Positions 42,468 through 51,740 are shown, numbered from the stretch's first letter. The stretch: DNA of 64,000 nt from Variovorax brevis (GCF_030317105.1 NZ_JASZYG010000007.1:186001-250000); one strand, 5' to 3'. The notes: generated from the sequence alone by a model not told the origin. Translations and numbers: made by a program.

Positions 42468-43326
42468 ACACACCATCACCGCGGCAGTGCTCGAGAGCAT
42501 CGCGGGTTGCGAAGACGCACGCTTGCGGGACGTGATGTCCGCACTGGTGCGCCATCTGCACGACTTCGCGCGCGAGGTGAAGCTGACCGAGGCCGAGTGG
42601 ATGCGCGGCATCGAATTCCTCACCGCCACTGGCCAGAAGTGCGACGACAAGCGGCAGGAGTTCATCCTGCTGTCGGACACGCTGGGCCTGTCGATGCTGA
42701 CAGTGGCGCTCAACCATTCCAAGAGCGCGCAAGCCACCGAGGCCACGGTGTTCGGCCCCTTCCACGTGCCGGACGCTCCGCAGGTCGCCTTGGGCGCCGA
42801 CATCTCCGGCGGTGCGGTTGGCGAGCCCTTGTACGTGCGCGCCACCTTGCGCGGCCGCGACGGCGAAGCGGTGGCCAACGCGCGCATCGACGTGTGGGAG
42901 GCCGATGCAGAAGGGCTCTACGACGTGCAGCGTGCCGGACTCGAGCATCCGCAAAACCGGGCGACCTTGCGCACCGACAGCGAAGGCGGCCTGCGCTTTC
43001 GCGCGGTGATGCCGGTGGCCTATCCGATTCCGGTCGATGGCCCGGTGGGCGAGATGCTGCGTGCGACCAAGCGCCATCCCTGGCGGCCGGCGCATGTGCA
43101 TTTCATGATCGAGGCGCCGGGCTACGAGACGCTCATCACCCACGTGTTTCGCGACGGCGACGCATACCTCGACAGTGACGCTGTGTTCGGCGTGCGCAGC
43201 TCGCTCATCGGCGACTTCCAGTCGCACCCCGCGGGTGGCAAGGCGCCGGATGGCAGCGTGCAGGCGCAGCCTTTCCACACGCTGGACTTCGACTTCGTGC
43301 TGGAGCCGGCCGTGGCGCATCATTGA
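42451..43326 (+). CDS. Hydroxyquinol 1,2-dioxygenase (intradiol)
   Basis: 291 residues. An N-terminal helical dimerisation domain (about 1-95) precedes the intradiol dioxygenase fold. Fe(III) ligands are Tyr157 (EGLYDVQ), Tyr191 (VAYPIPVDGP), His215 and His217 (WRPAHVHFMI), matching the hydroxyquinol enzyme pattern of Nocardioides simplex by a nearly constant offset. It opens 1,2,4-trihydroxybenzene to maleylacetate, feeding the reductase at 36139. Catechol 1,2-dioxygenase is the alternative, made less likely by the maleylacetate reductase in the same operon. Confidence 0.88.
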   Translation: MQNINEHTITAAVLESIAGCEDARLRDVMSALVRHLHDFAREVKLTEAEWMRGIEFLTATGQKCDDKRQEFILLSDTLGLSMLTVALNHSKSAQATEATVFGPFHVPDAPQVALGADISGGAVGEPLYVRATLRGRDGEAVANARIDVWEADAEGLYDVQRAGLEHPQNRATLRTDSEGGLRFRAVMPVAYPIPVDGPVGEMLRATKRHPWRPAHVHFMIEAPGYETLITHVFRDGDAYLDSDAVFGVRSSLIGDFQSHPAGGKAPDGSVQAQPFHTLDFDFVLEPAVAHH

Positions 43327-43330
43327 GGGG

Positions 43331-44236
43331 ATGGTCGCTTCGGTCGAATTCATTCCAGGCAGGGCAGGGGAGCCAAGCCCCGAGGGCCAGCCTTCGTTTG
43401 CGCGCGCGGCCTTTGCTGGGCGTTTCGAGCCTTGGCGACCCGACTGGAACAGGCGTGTGCTGCTGTCGGAGGTGGTGCTTCGATCGGTATCGCTGCCGCT
43501 GGCCGATGCGGTGTATGCCGGGGCGGGACCCGGTTCCTTTGCAAACGGGGAGACGGTGCTGCTCTTCGAAGCGCCGGATGCCTTCCTGATCGTGCGGGCG
43601 GATTTTCACACGCGCCTGCTCTTCACCGAGCCACGAATCCTCGACCGACGCGTAGAACTGCCCGTCGTCGGCACCACCTCGCTGGCCGAGGTGCTGCAAC
43701 ACCACCGGCATCCCGCCGACCCGTTATGGGCTGCGGTCGGACTGCCCGGCGTGCCGTTGGCCATCGGCGTCAACGGCTCGGTGCGCACGCACGACAACGT
43801 GTGTGAACTGCTCGCCCGAAAGGGTGCGAACGCGCAGGGCGAGATGGCGTGGACCGTGGGGCCGCCGGTGTCGGCCGGTGCGAACTTCGAGCCCGACGCG
43901 CTGGACCTCGATCAGCTCACGCTTGGCGCCTTGGTCGATCACGCGATGCGTGTCGCCGCGGCGCGCGAACTGGCGCCTTGCCCATCCCCCGCATGGGTGC
44001 GGCGTGCAGCGTGGCTCGATCGGCGGCGTGGGCACAAGCCGGAGGTGAACTACACGGCGCTGATTTCGCCGTCGATGCTCGACGCACATGCGCGTGCCGT
44101 GAGCCAGACGCACGCCGGCTGCGTGGTCGCGCGTGGACACCTGCACGAAAACGGCACCCTCAAGGACAGCGCGGTCAACGAACTCGAACGATGGGGCTTG
44201 AACTTCCAGGCGTGGATGCTGTGGGAGCCTGCGTAG
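43331..44236 (+). CDS. Unrecognised 301-residue protein at the end of the catabolic operon
   Basis: I do not recognise a family. ATG at 43331, 4 bp after the dioxygenase stop, so very likely cotranscribed. No signal or membrane segment. The sequence is rich in Ala, Arg and Trp; noticeable blocks are RRVLLSEVVLRSVSLPLADAVY, IGVNGSVRTHDNVCELLAR (about 136-155), and a C-terminal HAGCVVARGHLHENGTLKDSAVNE with several His. Third positions are strongly G/C, so it is real coding. Position suggests a role with hydroxyquinol or hydroquinone metabolism. Confidence 0.8.
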   Translation: MVASVEFIPGRAGEPSPEGQPSFARAAFAGRFEPWRPDWNRRVLLSEVVLRSVSLPLADAVYAGAGPGSFANGETVLLFEAPDAFLIVRADFHTRLLFTEPRILDRRVELPVVGTTSLAEVLQHHRHPADPLWAAVGLPGVPLAIGVNGSVRTHDNVCELLARKGANAQGEMAWTVGPPVSAGANFEPDALDLDQLTLGALVDHAMRVAAARELAPCPSPAWVRRAAWLDRRRGHKPEVNYTALISPSMLDAHARAVSQTHAGCVVARGHLHENGTLKDSAVNELERWGLNFQAWMLWEPA

Positions 44237-44261
44237 GTCTGCCCGCGCCTGATCGCGCGCG

Positions 44262-45983
44262 TCAGATCTTCGAAAGCGGAAACTCACCCGACGGCGTCTT
44301 CACCGTCACCCCCGTGACCCGTCCTTCATCCATCGTGAATGCGTAAATCACATTCGAGAAACTGGGCGAGCGAAACGCCAGGTCGCGATAGAGATTCAAT
44401 GGCCGATCGATCGAGCCCGGCTCGACAAAGTACAACTGGCCCGCCTGCTTCTGCACCACCTTGCACTTGAAGCCGCTCGCAGTTTGATAGGTGCCGACCA
44501 ACAATTGCGCCGTGGCAGCGTCAACGGTCGGCGCCCGCCGCCTGAACATCGCCTCGGCCTCGTCCAGCGTCACGGTCAGGCTCTCGATCGCGCCCTGCGG
44601 GTCCACGCTGAAGTTGACGGACCACTTGCCATGCACCTCATCGTCCGCCGTATCGAAGCGGTTGTAGTGAACGTGCGCCAGGGGCAGCACGGCGTCGCGA
44701 AAGGCCAGCGTCAATCCGGCGTCGCTTCGGCCGATCTTCAGCGCGGGGTAGACAGCGTGCTCGAAGCCGCCTTCATAAGCGTCGAGCGAGTGCGTGGGTC
44801 GCGTGCCGGGCACGTGGTCATGGGTCGCCTTGGTTCGCGCCACGGTCGCCGACTGCTTGGCCGTCTGCATGATGGGCAGGAAGCGCTCGCTCCACGGCGT
44901 TGTGTCGAGGCCAAGCAGCCGCTCGTGGAGGTTGTAAGTCAACAGGTCCGCCAGCACCGCGCAATGGTGGCCCGTGACGAAGGTGATGACGCCCGTCTTC
45001 TCATTGGGCAGATACGAAACCTGCGAGTAGAACCCGCCCAGCGAACCGCCATGAAAGGTCATGAGGTGGCCGCGATAGACAGACGTGTGCCGGCCCATGC
45101 CGTAGGTGGAATTCAACAGTTCCTTGAAGCCCCGCATCTCCAGCATGTGGTTGGGAATGGCCATGGACGGCGCGAGCGTCGCCTTGAGCACGGAAGCCGG
45201 AATGACCTGGCGATCGCCGAGCTTTCCGTCGCCCATCAAGCAGATCAGCCAGCGCGCCATGTCCTGCAAATTGGAGTTCAGGCCACCTGCCGGGCCGGCG
45301 CCGATCATGTGGCGATAGGGCGGCAGCTCGAACAGTTCGGTGTGGTCGCGCCGTTCGGTCCAGGGCACGGCAAAGTCGCTCTTGCTGCGCATCTGCTCCA
45401 GCGTGAACACGGTGTCGCGCATGCCCAGCGGGTCGAGCAGGCGCTGCTGCACGACTTGCTCCCAGCTCTGGCCGGTGAGCAGTTCAATGATGTGGCCCAC
45501 GGCCGCATACATGACGTTGTTGTAGACAAAGTTTTGCCGCAGCGGGTCGCTGGGCGCCATGAATTTCAGTCGCTCGAACAACTCCTTGCGCGAGAGCTCC
45601 GAGCGGAACCACATGGAGTCGTGCCGGTTGATGCCGGTGCGATGCGCCAGCATGTCGCGCAGCGTGACGGTGCTGTTCAGCAGTTCGGTCGAGAAGCGGA
45701 TGGAAGGCACGGCCTCGCGAATGGGCGTGTCCCACGCGAGCAAACCCTCTTCAACCAGAAAGCCTGCCGCCACCGCGGTGAACAGCTTGGTGTTGGAGGC
45801 GATCGGAAAAAGCGTCGACGGTGTGAACGGCAACCTGGCGCCGTAGTCCCTGAATCCGTAGCCTTTGGCGAAGACCAGTTCATCGTTCTGGACGACGCCG
45901 ATGCCGATGCCCGGCGCGTTCCAGTCCGCGAGCGCCTTCTCCATGAAGGCGTCGAAACCTTCGAGCTTTTCCCCAGTGGTCAT
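44262..45983 (-). CDS. Serine hydrolase of the beta-lactamase/class C family
   Basis: 573 residues from ATG 45983 (GAGTGCTCA before it). The N-terminal beta-lactamase-type domain (about 1-390) has the S-x-x-K motif in PIASNTKLFTAVAA, the Y-x-N motif in FVYNNVMYAAVGH and a late HGGSLGGFYSQ motif (H-x-G). A C-terminal domain of about 180 residues is beta-rich and holds no known active site. No signal peptide is seen. Relatives act as esterases, D-aminopeptidases or amide hydrolases. Convergent with the catabolic operon and 60 bp from a DapA-family gene on the same strand. Confidence 0.9.
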   Translation of the reverse strand: MTTGEKLEGFDAFMEKALADWNAPGIGIGVVQNDELVFAKGYGFRDYGARLPFTPSTLFPIASNTKLFTAVAAGFLVEEGLLAWDTPIREAVPSIRFSTELLNSTVTLRDMLAHRTGINRHDSMWFRSELSRKELFERLKFMAPSDPLRQNFVYNNVMYAAVGHIIELLTGQSWEQVVQQRLLDPLGMRDTVFTLEQMRSKSDFAVPWTERRDHTELFELPPYRHMIGAGPAGGLNSNLQDMARWLICLMGDGKLGDRQVIPASVLKATLAPSMAIPNHMLEMRGFKELLNSTYGMGRHTSVYRGHLMTFHGGSLGGFYSQVSYLPNEKTGVITFVTGHHCAVLADLLTYNLHERLLGLDTTPWSERFLPIMQTAKQSATVARTKATHDHVPGTRPTHSLDAYEGGFEHAVYPALKIGRSDAGLTLAFRDAVLPLAHVHYNRFDTADDEVHGKWSVNFSVDPQGAIESLTVTLDEAEAMFRRRAPTVDAATAQLLVGTYQTASGFKCKVVQKQAGQLYFVEPGSIDRPLNLYRDLAFRSPSFSNVIYAFTMDEGRVTGVTVKTPSGEFPLSKI

Positions 45984-46043
45984 TGAGCACTCCTTTGCCC
46001 AAATCGTACCGGGGCCGGCGCCCACCCGTGGGGCGCCCTTGCT

Positions 46044-46973
46044 TCAACGCCCCCAGCGCAACACCAGCGGATCGAGCCGCTTCGCCGTGGCCAGCAGGCC
46101 TTCGCGCACCGCCGGGTTCATGGCGGGGAAAGGGTGCCGTGGCGCCTCGCAATCGATCACGCCGCCAGCCTTCATCAGCGCCTTCGCCGTCAGGATGCCG
46201 CCTTGCCGGTTCTCGTAGTTGATGAGCGGCAGCCACTGGTAGTACGCGGCCGCGGCTTCCTCGCGCTTGCCGGCTTGCCACGGATCCATGATCTTGCGGA
46301 TGCCGTCGGGATAGCCGCCGCCCGTCATCGCGCCCGTGCAACCGGCCTCCAGATCCGGCAGCAAGGTGATGGCTTCCTCGCCGTCCCATGGCCCTTCGAT
46401 GGCGTCGCCTCCGAGGCGGATCAGCTCGCGCAACTTCGACGCCGCACCGGCCGTCTCGATCTTGAAGTAGCGCACCTGCTTGATCTCCTTGGCCATGCGC
46501 GCGAGGAAGGGCGCCGTCAGCAGCGTGCCGGCCATCGGCGCGTCCTGGATCATGATGGGGATGTCGATGGCGTCCGACAACTGCGAGAAGAACTCGAAGA
46601 TCTGCGCCTCTGACGCGCGCAGCGTGGCGCCGTGATAGGGCGGCATCACCATCACCATGGCCGCGCCCAGGTCCTGCGCGCGGCGGCTGCGTTCAGCGCA
46701 GATGCGGGTGCCGAAATGCGTGGTCGTCACGATCACCGGCACGCGGCCGGCCACGTGTTCAAGGATGGTCTTCGTCAGCGTCTCGCGCTCGTCGTCCGAG
46801 AGCAGGAACTGCTCCGAGAAATTGGCCAGGATGCACAGCCCGGTCGAGCCCGCATCAATCATGAAATCGACGCAGCGCCTCTGGCTGGCGAGGTCGAGTT
46901 CGCCCTGTTCGGTGAAGGTGGTCGGCACCACGGGGAATACGCCGCGATAGGGGGTGGCTTGGGTGGCAGTCAT
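46044..46973 (-). CDS. DapA-family lyase/dehydratase, probably 2-keto-3-deoxy-sugar-acid dehydratase
   Basis: 309 residues, a TIM barrel of the dihydrodipicolinate synthase family. The Schiff-base Lys is in QVRYFKIETAGAAS, and the usual Thr/Tyr region is present as VVPTTFTEQG and MVMPPYHGATL. It is divergent from an IlvD/Edd-type sugar-acid dehydratase. That pair, in L-arabinose or similar pathways, makes 2-keto-3-deoxy acid and then alpha-ketoglutarate semialdehyde or an aldol product. The aldolase alternative cannot be ruled out from sequence. Confidence 0.85.
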   Translation of the reverse strand: MTATQATPYRGVFPVVPTTFTEQGELDLASQRRCVDFMIDAGSTGLCILANFSEQFLLSDDERETLTKTILEHVAGRVPVIVTTTHFGTRICAERSRRAQDLGAAMVMVMPPYHGATLRASEAQIFEFFSQLSDAIDIPIMIQDAPMAGTLLTAPFLARMAKEIKQVRYFKIETAGAASKLRELIRLGGDAIEGPWDGEEAITLLPDLEAGCTGAMTGGGYPDGIRKIMDPWQAGKREEAAAAYYQWLPLINYENRQGGILTAKALMKAGGVIDCEAPRHPFPAMNPAVREGLLATAKRLDPLVLRWGR

Positions 46974-47048
46974 GTCGTCCTCATTGTTCTTTGGCGGATG
47001 AGAGGCGCAGCGTACGGCATCGCGCGCTGGCGGCGTGGGGCGATTATG

Positions 47049-47123
47049 TAGTCATACTTAAAGCGGCGAAATATGAGACGTTTAGGGGTTATCCCGAGGA
47101 AACGATCAAAATAAGTATGACTA
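47049..47123. promoter_or_regulatory. Double operator TAGTCATACTTA ... TAAGTATGACTA
   Basis: TAGTCATACTTA at 47049-47060 and its exact reverse complement at 47112-47123 have centres 63 bp apart, six helical turns. Each copy is itself a near palindrome (AGT-CAT-ACT), the shape of FadR-type GntR sites. They lie in the A/T-rich 186-bp gap between the divergent DapA-family and dehydratase genes. The GntR regulator at 49143 is the natural candidate, and looping between sites is likely. Confidence 0.7.
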
Positions 47124-47159
47124 TATTTCGTCCCTCGCGAACCGCAGGAAACACCGCCC

Positions 47160-48902
47160 ATGTCGAAGCCCCCCGTCAAACTCCGATCCGCCGAATGGTT
47201 CGGCACCGCCGACAAGAACGGCTTCATGTACCGGAGCTGGATGAAGAACCAGGGCATTCCGGACCATGAATTCCAGGGCAAGCCCGTCATCGGCATCTGC
47301 AACACCTGGTCGGAGCTGACGCCCTGCAACGCGCACTTTCGCAAGCTCGCCGAGCACGTGCGGCGCGGGATCATCGAAGCGGGTGGTTTCCCGGTGGAAT
47401 TCCCGGTGTTCTCCAACGGCGAATCGAACCTGCGCCCCACGGCCATGTTCACGCGCAACCTTGCGAGCATCGACGTGGAAGAGTCGATCCGCGGCAATCC
47501 CATCGACGGCGTCGTGCTGCTGGTGGGTTGCGACAAGACCACGCCGGCGCTGCTGATGGGCGCGGCCAGCGTCGACGTGCCGGCCATTGCCGTCAGCGGC
47601 GGGCCGATGCTCAACGGCAAGCACCAGGGACGCGACATCGGCTCGGGCACGGTCGTGTGGCAGCTGTCGGAGCAGGTCAAGGCCGGCACCATCACGCTGC
47701 ATGAATTCATGTCGGCCGAGGCGGGCATGTCGCGCTCGGCGGGCACCTGCAACACCATGGGCACCGCGTCCACGATGGCCTGCATGGCCGAGGCGCTGGG
47801 CGTCACGCTGCCGCACAACGCGGCCATTCCGGCGGTCGATTCGCGGCGCTATGTGCTCGCGCACATGAGCGGCATCCGCATCGTCGAGATGGTGCGCGAA
47901 GACCTGCGGCTTTCGAAGCTGCTGACGCGCGAGGCCTTCGAGAACGCGATCCGCACCAACGCGGCCATCGGTGGCTCGACCAACGCGGTGATCCACCTGA
48001 AGGCGATTGCCGGACGCATCGGCGTCAAGCTGGAGCTCGACGACTGGACGAGCATCGGCCAGGGCACGCCGACGCTGGTTGATTTGATGCCCTCGGGCCG
48101 CTTCCTGATGGAAGACTTCTACTACGCAGGCGGCTTGCCCGCGGTGCTGCGGCGCCTGGGCGAGGCGGGCCGGCTGCCGCACCGCGATGCGCTCACCGCC
48201 AACGGCAAGACGCTGTGGGACAACGTCAAGGACGCGCCCTCGTACAACCCGGAAGTCATCCGCGAATGGGACCAGCCGCTGGTGCCCGACGGCAGCATCC
48301 GCATCCTGCGCGGCAACCTCGCGCCGCGTGGCGCGGTGCTCAAGCCCTCGGCGGCCACGGCGTCGCTGCTGCGGCACCGCGGCCGCGCCGTGGTGTTCGA
48401 GAACCTGGACGACTACAAGGCGCGCATCGCCGATCCGGACCTGGATGTGACTGCCGACTCCATCCTCGTGCTCAAGAACTGCGGCCCGCGCGGCTACCCC
48501 GGCATGGCCGAGGTCGGCAACATGGGCCTGCCGCCCAAGCTGCTGGCGCAGGGCGTGACCGACATGGTGCGCATCTCCGACGCGCGCATGAGCGGCACCG
48601 CCTACGGCACCGTCGTGTTGCACGTCGCGCCCGAAGCGCGCGCTGGCGGCCCGCTGGCTGTGGTGCGCGAAGGCGACTGGATCGAACTCGACGCCGACAG
48701 CGGTCGCCTGCACCTGGACGTGAGCGATGAACAGATCGCCCATCGCCTCGAAGCCTGGGCCGCCGCGCAGAAGGCCGAGCCGGCGGACGGTTCGGGCTAT
48801 CGCAAGCTGTATGTCGAACACGTCATGCAGGCCGACCAGGGCTGCGACTTCGACTTTCTTGTGGGCAGCCGCGGCGCGGGCGTGCCGCGTCATTCGCATT
48901 GA
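47160..48902 (+). CDS. IlvD/Edd-family dehydratase, probably L-arabinonate dehydratase
   Basis: 580 residues. Iron-sulfur cysteines are in VGCDKTTPALLMGAA and AGTCNTMGTASTM, with a third Cys in ICNTWSELTPCN; the closing GPRGYPGMAEV and RMSGTAYGTVVLHVAPEA blocks are typical of the sugar-acid branch (arabinonate/xylonate dehydratases) rather than of dihydroxyacid dehydratase. It removes water from an aldonic acid to give a 2-keto-3-deoxy acid. GCAGGAAAC precedes the ATG. Exact sugar acid unproven. Confidence 0.88.
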   Translation: MSKPPVKLRSAEWFGTADKNGFMYRSWMKNQGIPDHEFQGKPVIGICNTWSELTPCNAHFRKLAEHVRRGIIEAGGFPVEFPVFSNGESNLRPTAMFTRNLASIDVEESIRGNPIDGVVLLVGCDKTTPALLMGAASVDVPAIAVSGGPMLNGKHQGRDIGSGTVVWQLSEQVKAGTITLHEFMSAEAGMSRSAGTCNTMGTASTMACMAEALGVTLPHNAAIPAVDSRRYVLAHMSGIRIVEMVREDLRLSKLLTREAFENAIRTNAAIGGSTNAVIHLKAIAGRIGVKLELDDWTSIGQGTPTLVDLMPSGRFLMEDFYYAGGLPAVLRRLGEAGRLPHRDALTANGKTLWDNVKDAPSYNPEVIREWDQPLVPDGSIRILRGNLAPRGAVLKPSAATASLLRHRGRAVVFENLDDYKARIADPDLDVTADSILVLKNCGPRGYPGMAEVGNMGLPPKLLAQGVTDMVRISDARMSGTAYGTVVLHVAPEARAGGPLAVVREGDWIELDADSGRLHLDVSDEQIAHRLEAWAAAQKAEPADGSGYRKLYVEHVMQADQGCDFDFLVGSRGAGVPRHSH

Positions 48903-49142
48903 TTCAGACGCAACACAGGGGACACCAGTGGGCAGCATCAACCCCATCGGCATCGATAGGCGCTACGGCAGTGTCGACATGATCAAGAACTCGGGCTCGC
49001 ATCACCGCGTGACTCAAGCCGGGCTCGTGGAACGTGATCGTGGTGTCGAACGCCAAGGCATCGTGAATCTCCCGAGGCGCCGCCCGAGGGGGTTGAATAT
49101 CCTGTGAGAATCGCACTGGCCTCCTCACAGGACCTCCTTCGC
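48903..49142 (+). other. Gap with possible remnants of a lost coding sequence
   Basis: 240 bp between the dehydratase and the GntR gene. Short stretches look protein-like in different frames (INPIGIDRRYGSVDMIKNSG in one; SWNVIVVSNAKAS followed by a stop in another), but no frame holds throughout. It may be the decayed end of a deleted gene. No terminator or operator is seen. Confidence 0.3.
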
Positions 49143-49889
49143 ATGAAAGCGCCGCACCCCGACCCCGGCTACCACCAACCGCCCGACCGCAAGAGCATGC
49201 ATGCCCGCATCGTGCGGGAGCTGGGCATGCGCATCGTCTCGGGCGAGTACAGGCCGGGCGACCGGTTGCCGCCGGAGGCTTCGCTCAGCGCCTGCTACGA
49301 CGTCAGCCGGCCGGTGCTGCGCGAGGCCACGCGCGTGCTGGTCGCCAAGGGGCTGGTGGTGTCCAAGCAGCGCGCCGGCGCCATCGTGCGCCCGCGCAGC
49401 GAATGGCATCTGCTGGACCCCGACGTGTTGTACTGGGTGATCCAGTCCAAGCCGCAGCCGGAGTTCGTCGAAACGCTGCTCACGGTGCGGCGCATCTTCG
49501 AGCCCGCGATGGCGGCGCTCGCGGCGCGCACGGCCACGACAAACGATCTGCAACGCATCACCGAGGCCTATGCCGGGATGGAGGCCGCCAGAACGCCGGA
49601 AGAGCTCATGGAGCCCGACCTGGCTTTCCATCGGCGCATCGCGGAGGCCACGGGCAACGACCTGCTGGCCTACATCGGCAACATGCTGTCGCTGGCGCTG
49701 CGCGAATCCATCAAGCTCAGCAGCCAGGACCCCAACACGCATGCCCTGTCGCTGCCGCGGCACAAGGCCATCCTCACCGCGATCGTGAATCGCGACGCGC
49801 TGGCCGCGCGCCAGGCGACGCTGGTGCAACTGGAAGAAACGCGCGAAGACATCTCGCGCGTGCTGGGGTCGGGCGTCGACCTGATGTAG
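49143..49889 (+). CDS. GntR-family transcriptional regulator (FCD/FadR subfamily)
   Basis: 248 residues from ATG 49143; a GTG at 49104 would add 13 residues. The winged helix (MHARIVRELGMRIVSGEYRPGDRLPPEASLSACYDVSRPVLREA) is followed by an FCD domain with metal-ligand pattern D-x3-H (DLAFHRRIAEATGN) and a late His (LPRHKAILTAI). Regulators of this type respond to sugar acids and fit the double operator at 47049-47123. Confidence 0.9.
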   Translation: MKAPHPDPGYHQPPDRKSMHARIVRELGMRIVSGEYRPGDRLPPEASLSACYDVSRPVLREATRVLVAKGLVVSKQRAGAIVRPRSEWHLLDPDVLYWVIQSKPQPEFVETLLTVRRIFEPAMAALAARTATTNDLQRITEAYAGMEAARTPEELMEPDLAFHRRIAEATGNDLLAYIGNMLSLALRESIKLSSQDPNTHALSLPRHKAILTAIVNRDALAARQATLVQLEETREDISRVLGSGVDLM

Positions 49890-49896
49890 TGGCGTC

Positions 49897-50787
49897 TCAG
49901 CGCTGCCGCGGATCCAGCGCGTCGCGCAGCCCGTCACCGAGCAGGTTGAAGGACAACACCAGCACGAAGATCGACAGCCCCGGCCAGATGGCCATCCAGG
50001 GCGCGTTGTCGATGAAGTTCTTCGCCGTGTTGAGCATGCTGCCCCAGCTCGGCGCCGGCGGTTGCTGCCCGAGTCCGAGAAAGGACAGGCTGGCCTCGGC
50101 AATCACGGCCGCGGCAAAGGCGAGCGTGGCCTGCACGATGAGCGGCGCCGTCACGTTCGGCAGCACATGGCGCAGCGCGATGCGCAAGGGCGAATTGCCC
50201 ACTGCGCGGGCGGCCTCGATGTAGTCTTCGACCTTCAGGTTCAACACCTGCGCCCGCGTGAGCCGCACGAAGATCGGCGTGGCCGAGATGCCTATGGCGA
50301 CCATCGCATTCGACAGGCTCGGCCCGAGGAAGGCCGCGAGCGCAATCGCCAGGATGAGGAATGGGCAGGCCAGGAAGGCATCGGTGATGCGCGAGATCAG
50401 CGCATCCACGAAGCCGCCCAGAAAGCCTGCGGCCAGGCCGATGGGCACGCCCAGCATCAACGAGATCGAGACCGACACGACCCCCGCCATGAGCGAAGCG
50501 CGCGTGCCCCAGATGACCCGCGACAGCACGTCGCGGCCGATTTCGTCCGTGCCGAACCAGTGCTCCGCGCTGGGCGCCTTGCGGATGGCGCCCCAGCTGG
50601 TGGCGATGGGGTCCTGCGGCGAGACCCACGGCGCAAACACCGCGAGCGCCACGAAGATCAGCACGACCACCAGGCCCAGCAAGGCGCCACGCCGGCGCCG
50701 CAGTCTGCGCCAGGCGCGACGCCACGGTCCGGCTTGCGCAGGCTCCGCAGAAAGCACGGCCGGCAGGGGAGAAAGAATGCCAGCCAT
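49897..50787 (-). CDS. Dipeptide/oligopeptide-type ABC permease, DppC-like
   Basis: 296 residues, five to six membrane segments with the EAA coupling loop (DYIEAARAVGNSPLRIALRHVLPN). An N-terminal basic segment and first membrane helix (about 36-56) precede the permease core. The ATG at 50787 overlaps the stop of the DppB-like gene by 1 bp (TGATG). Last gene of a six-gene minus-strand operon. Confidence 0.93.
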   Translation of the reverse strand: MAGILSPLPAVLSAEPAQAGPWRRAWRRLRRRRGALLGLVVVLIFVALAVFAPWVSPQDPIATSWGAIRKAPSAEHWFGTDEIGRDVLSRVIWGTRASLMAGVVSVSISLMLGVPIGLAAGFLGGFVDALISRITDAFLACPFLILAIALAAFLGPSLSNAMVAIGISATPIFVRLTRAQVLNLKVEDYIEAARAVGNSPLRIALRHVLPNVTAPLIVQATLAFAAAVIAEASLSFLGLGQQPPAPSWGSMLNTAKNFIDNAPWMAIWPGLSIFVLVLSFNLLGDGLRDALDPRQR

Positions 50788-51728
50788 CAGTTGCGCAGCC
50801 GCGGGTTGACGGCGAAGTAGGCCAGGTCGGCCAGCAGGTTGAGCAGGATGTAGGCAGTGGCCGTGACCAGCACCACGCCTTGCACCACCATGTAGTCGCG
50901 GTTGAACACCGAATCGACGATGAGCTTGCCGAATCCCGGAATGGTGAACACCTGCTCGGTGAGCACCGCGCCCGAGAGCAGCGTGCCCAGTTCCAGCGCG
51001 CCGAGCGTGATGACGGGCGTCAACGCATTGCGCAGCGCATGCCGCAGCACGACGGTGCGCTCGTTCAGTCCCTTGGCTCGCGCGGTGCGCACGTAGTCCG
51101 CCGAAAGCACCTGCAGCATCGCGCTGCGCGTGTGCCGCATCAGCACGGCGGCAATGGCGTTGCCGAGCACGAAGGCCGGCATGATCATGGCGGCGAGGTT
51201 GGCGCCCAGGTCTTCGAATGGGCTCACATAGCCCGACGCGGGCAGCCAGCCCAGCTGCACCGAAAACAGCAGGATGAGCAGGATGCCGAGCCAGAAGTTC
51301 GGCGTCGAGATGCCCCACAGCGCGAAGACGTTGGCCGCGTAATCCCAGACCGTGCCGCGTCCCACCGCCGAGACCACGCCGGCCGGGATGCCGATGACCA
51401 GCGCAATCGCGAAGGCCAGCAGCGCGAGCTCCAGCGTGACGGGCAGCTTCTGCAGCACCAGGTCGAGCACCGGTTGCTGGGTGCGAACCGATTCGCCCAG
51501 GTCGCCGCGCAGCACGCCGCCGATCCAGTACGCATAGCGCACCGGCAGCGGCTCGTCCAGGTGCAGCTTGGTGTGCAGGTAGGCGATGACGGTGGGGTCC
51601 TGGTCCTCGCCGGCCAGCATCTTGGCCGGATCGCCAGGCAACAGTTGCTGCAGCCCGAAGATCAGCATCGAGACGAAAACGAGCGTCGGCACGATCGTCG
51701 CAATGCGCCTGGCGAGGTACTCGAACAT
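50787..51728 (-). CDS. Dipeptide/oligopeptide-type ABC permease, DppB-like
   Basis: 313 residues, six membrane segments. The N-terminus FEYLARRIATIVPTLVFVSMLIF, the DPSLARS-free core and the coupling loop DYVRTARAKGLNERTVVLRHAL are typical of DppB. It starts 12 bp after the binding-protein gene. Confidence 0.94.
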   Translation of the reverse strand: MFEYLARRIATIVPTLVFVSMLIFGLQQLLPGDPAKMLAGEDQDPTVIAYLHTKLHLDEPLPVRYAYWIGGVLRGDLGESVRTQQPVLDLVLQKLPVTLELALLAFAIALVIGIPAGVVSAVGRGTVWDYAANVFALWGISTPNFWLGILLILLFSVQLGWLPASGYVSPFEDLGANLAAMIMPAFVLGNAIAAVLMRHTRSAMLQVLSADYVRTARAKGLNERTVVLRHALRNALTPVITLGALELGTLLSGAVLTEQVFTIPGFGKLIVDSVFNRDYMVVQGVVLVTATAYILLNLLADLAYFAVNPRLRN

Positions 51729-51740
51729 GGCGAAAGTGGA

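Noticed and set aside
42451..43326. Catechol 1,2-dioxygenase
   Set aside because: The fold is shared, but the maleylacetate reductase in the same operon and the ligand spacing favour hydroxyquinol; no muconate cycloisomerase is present.
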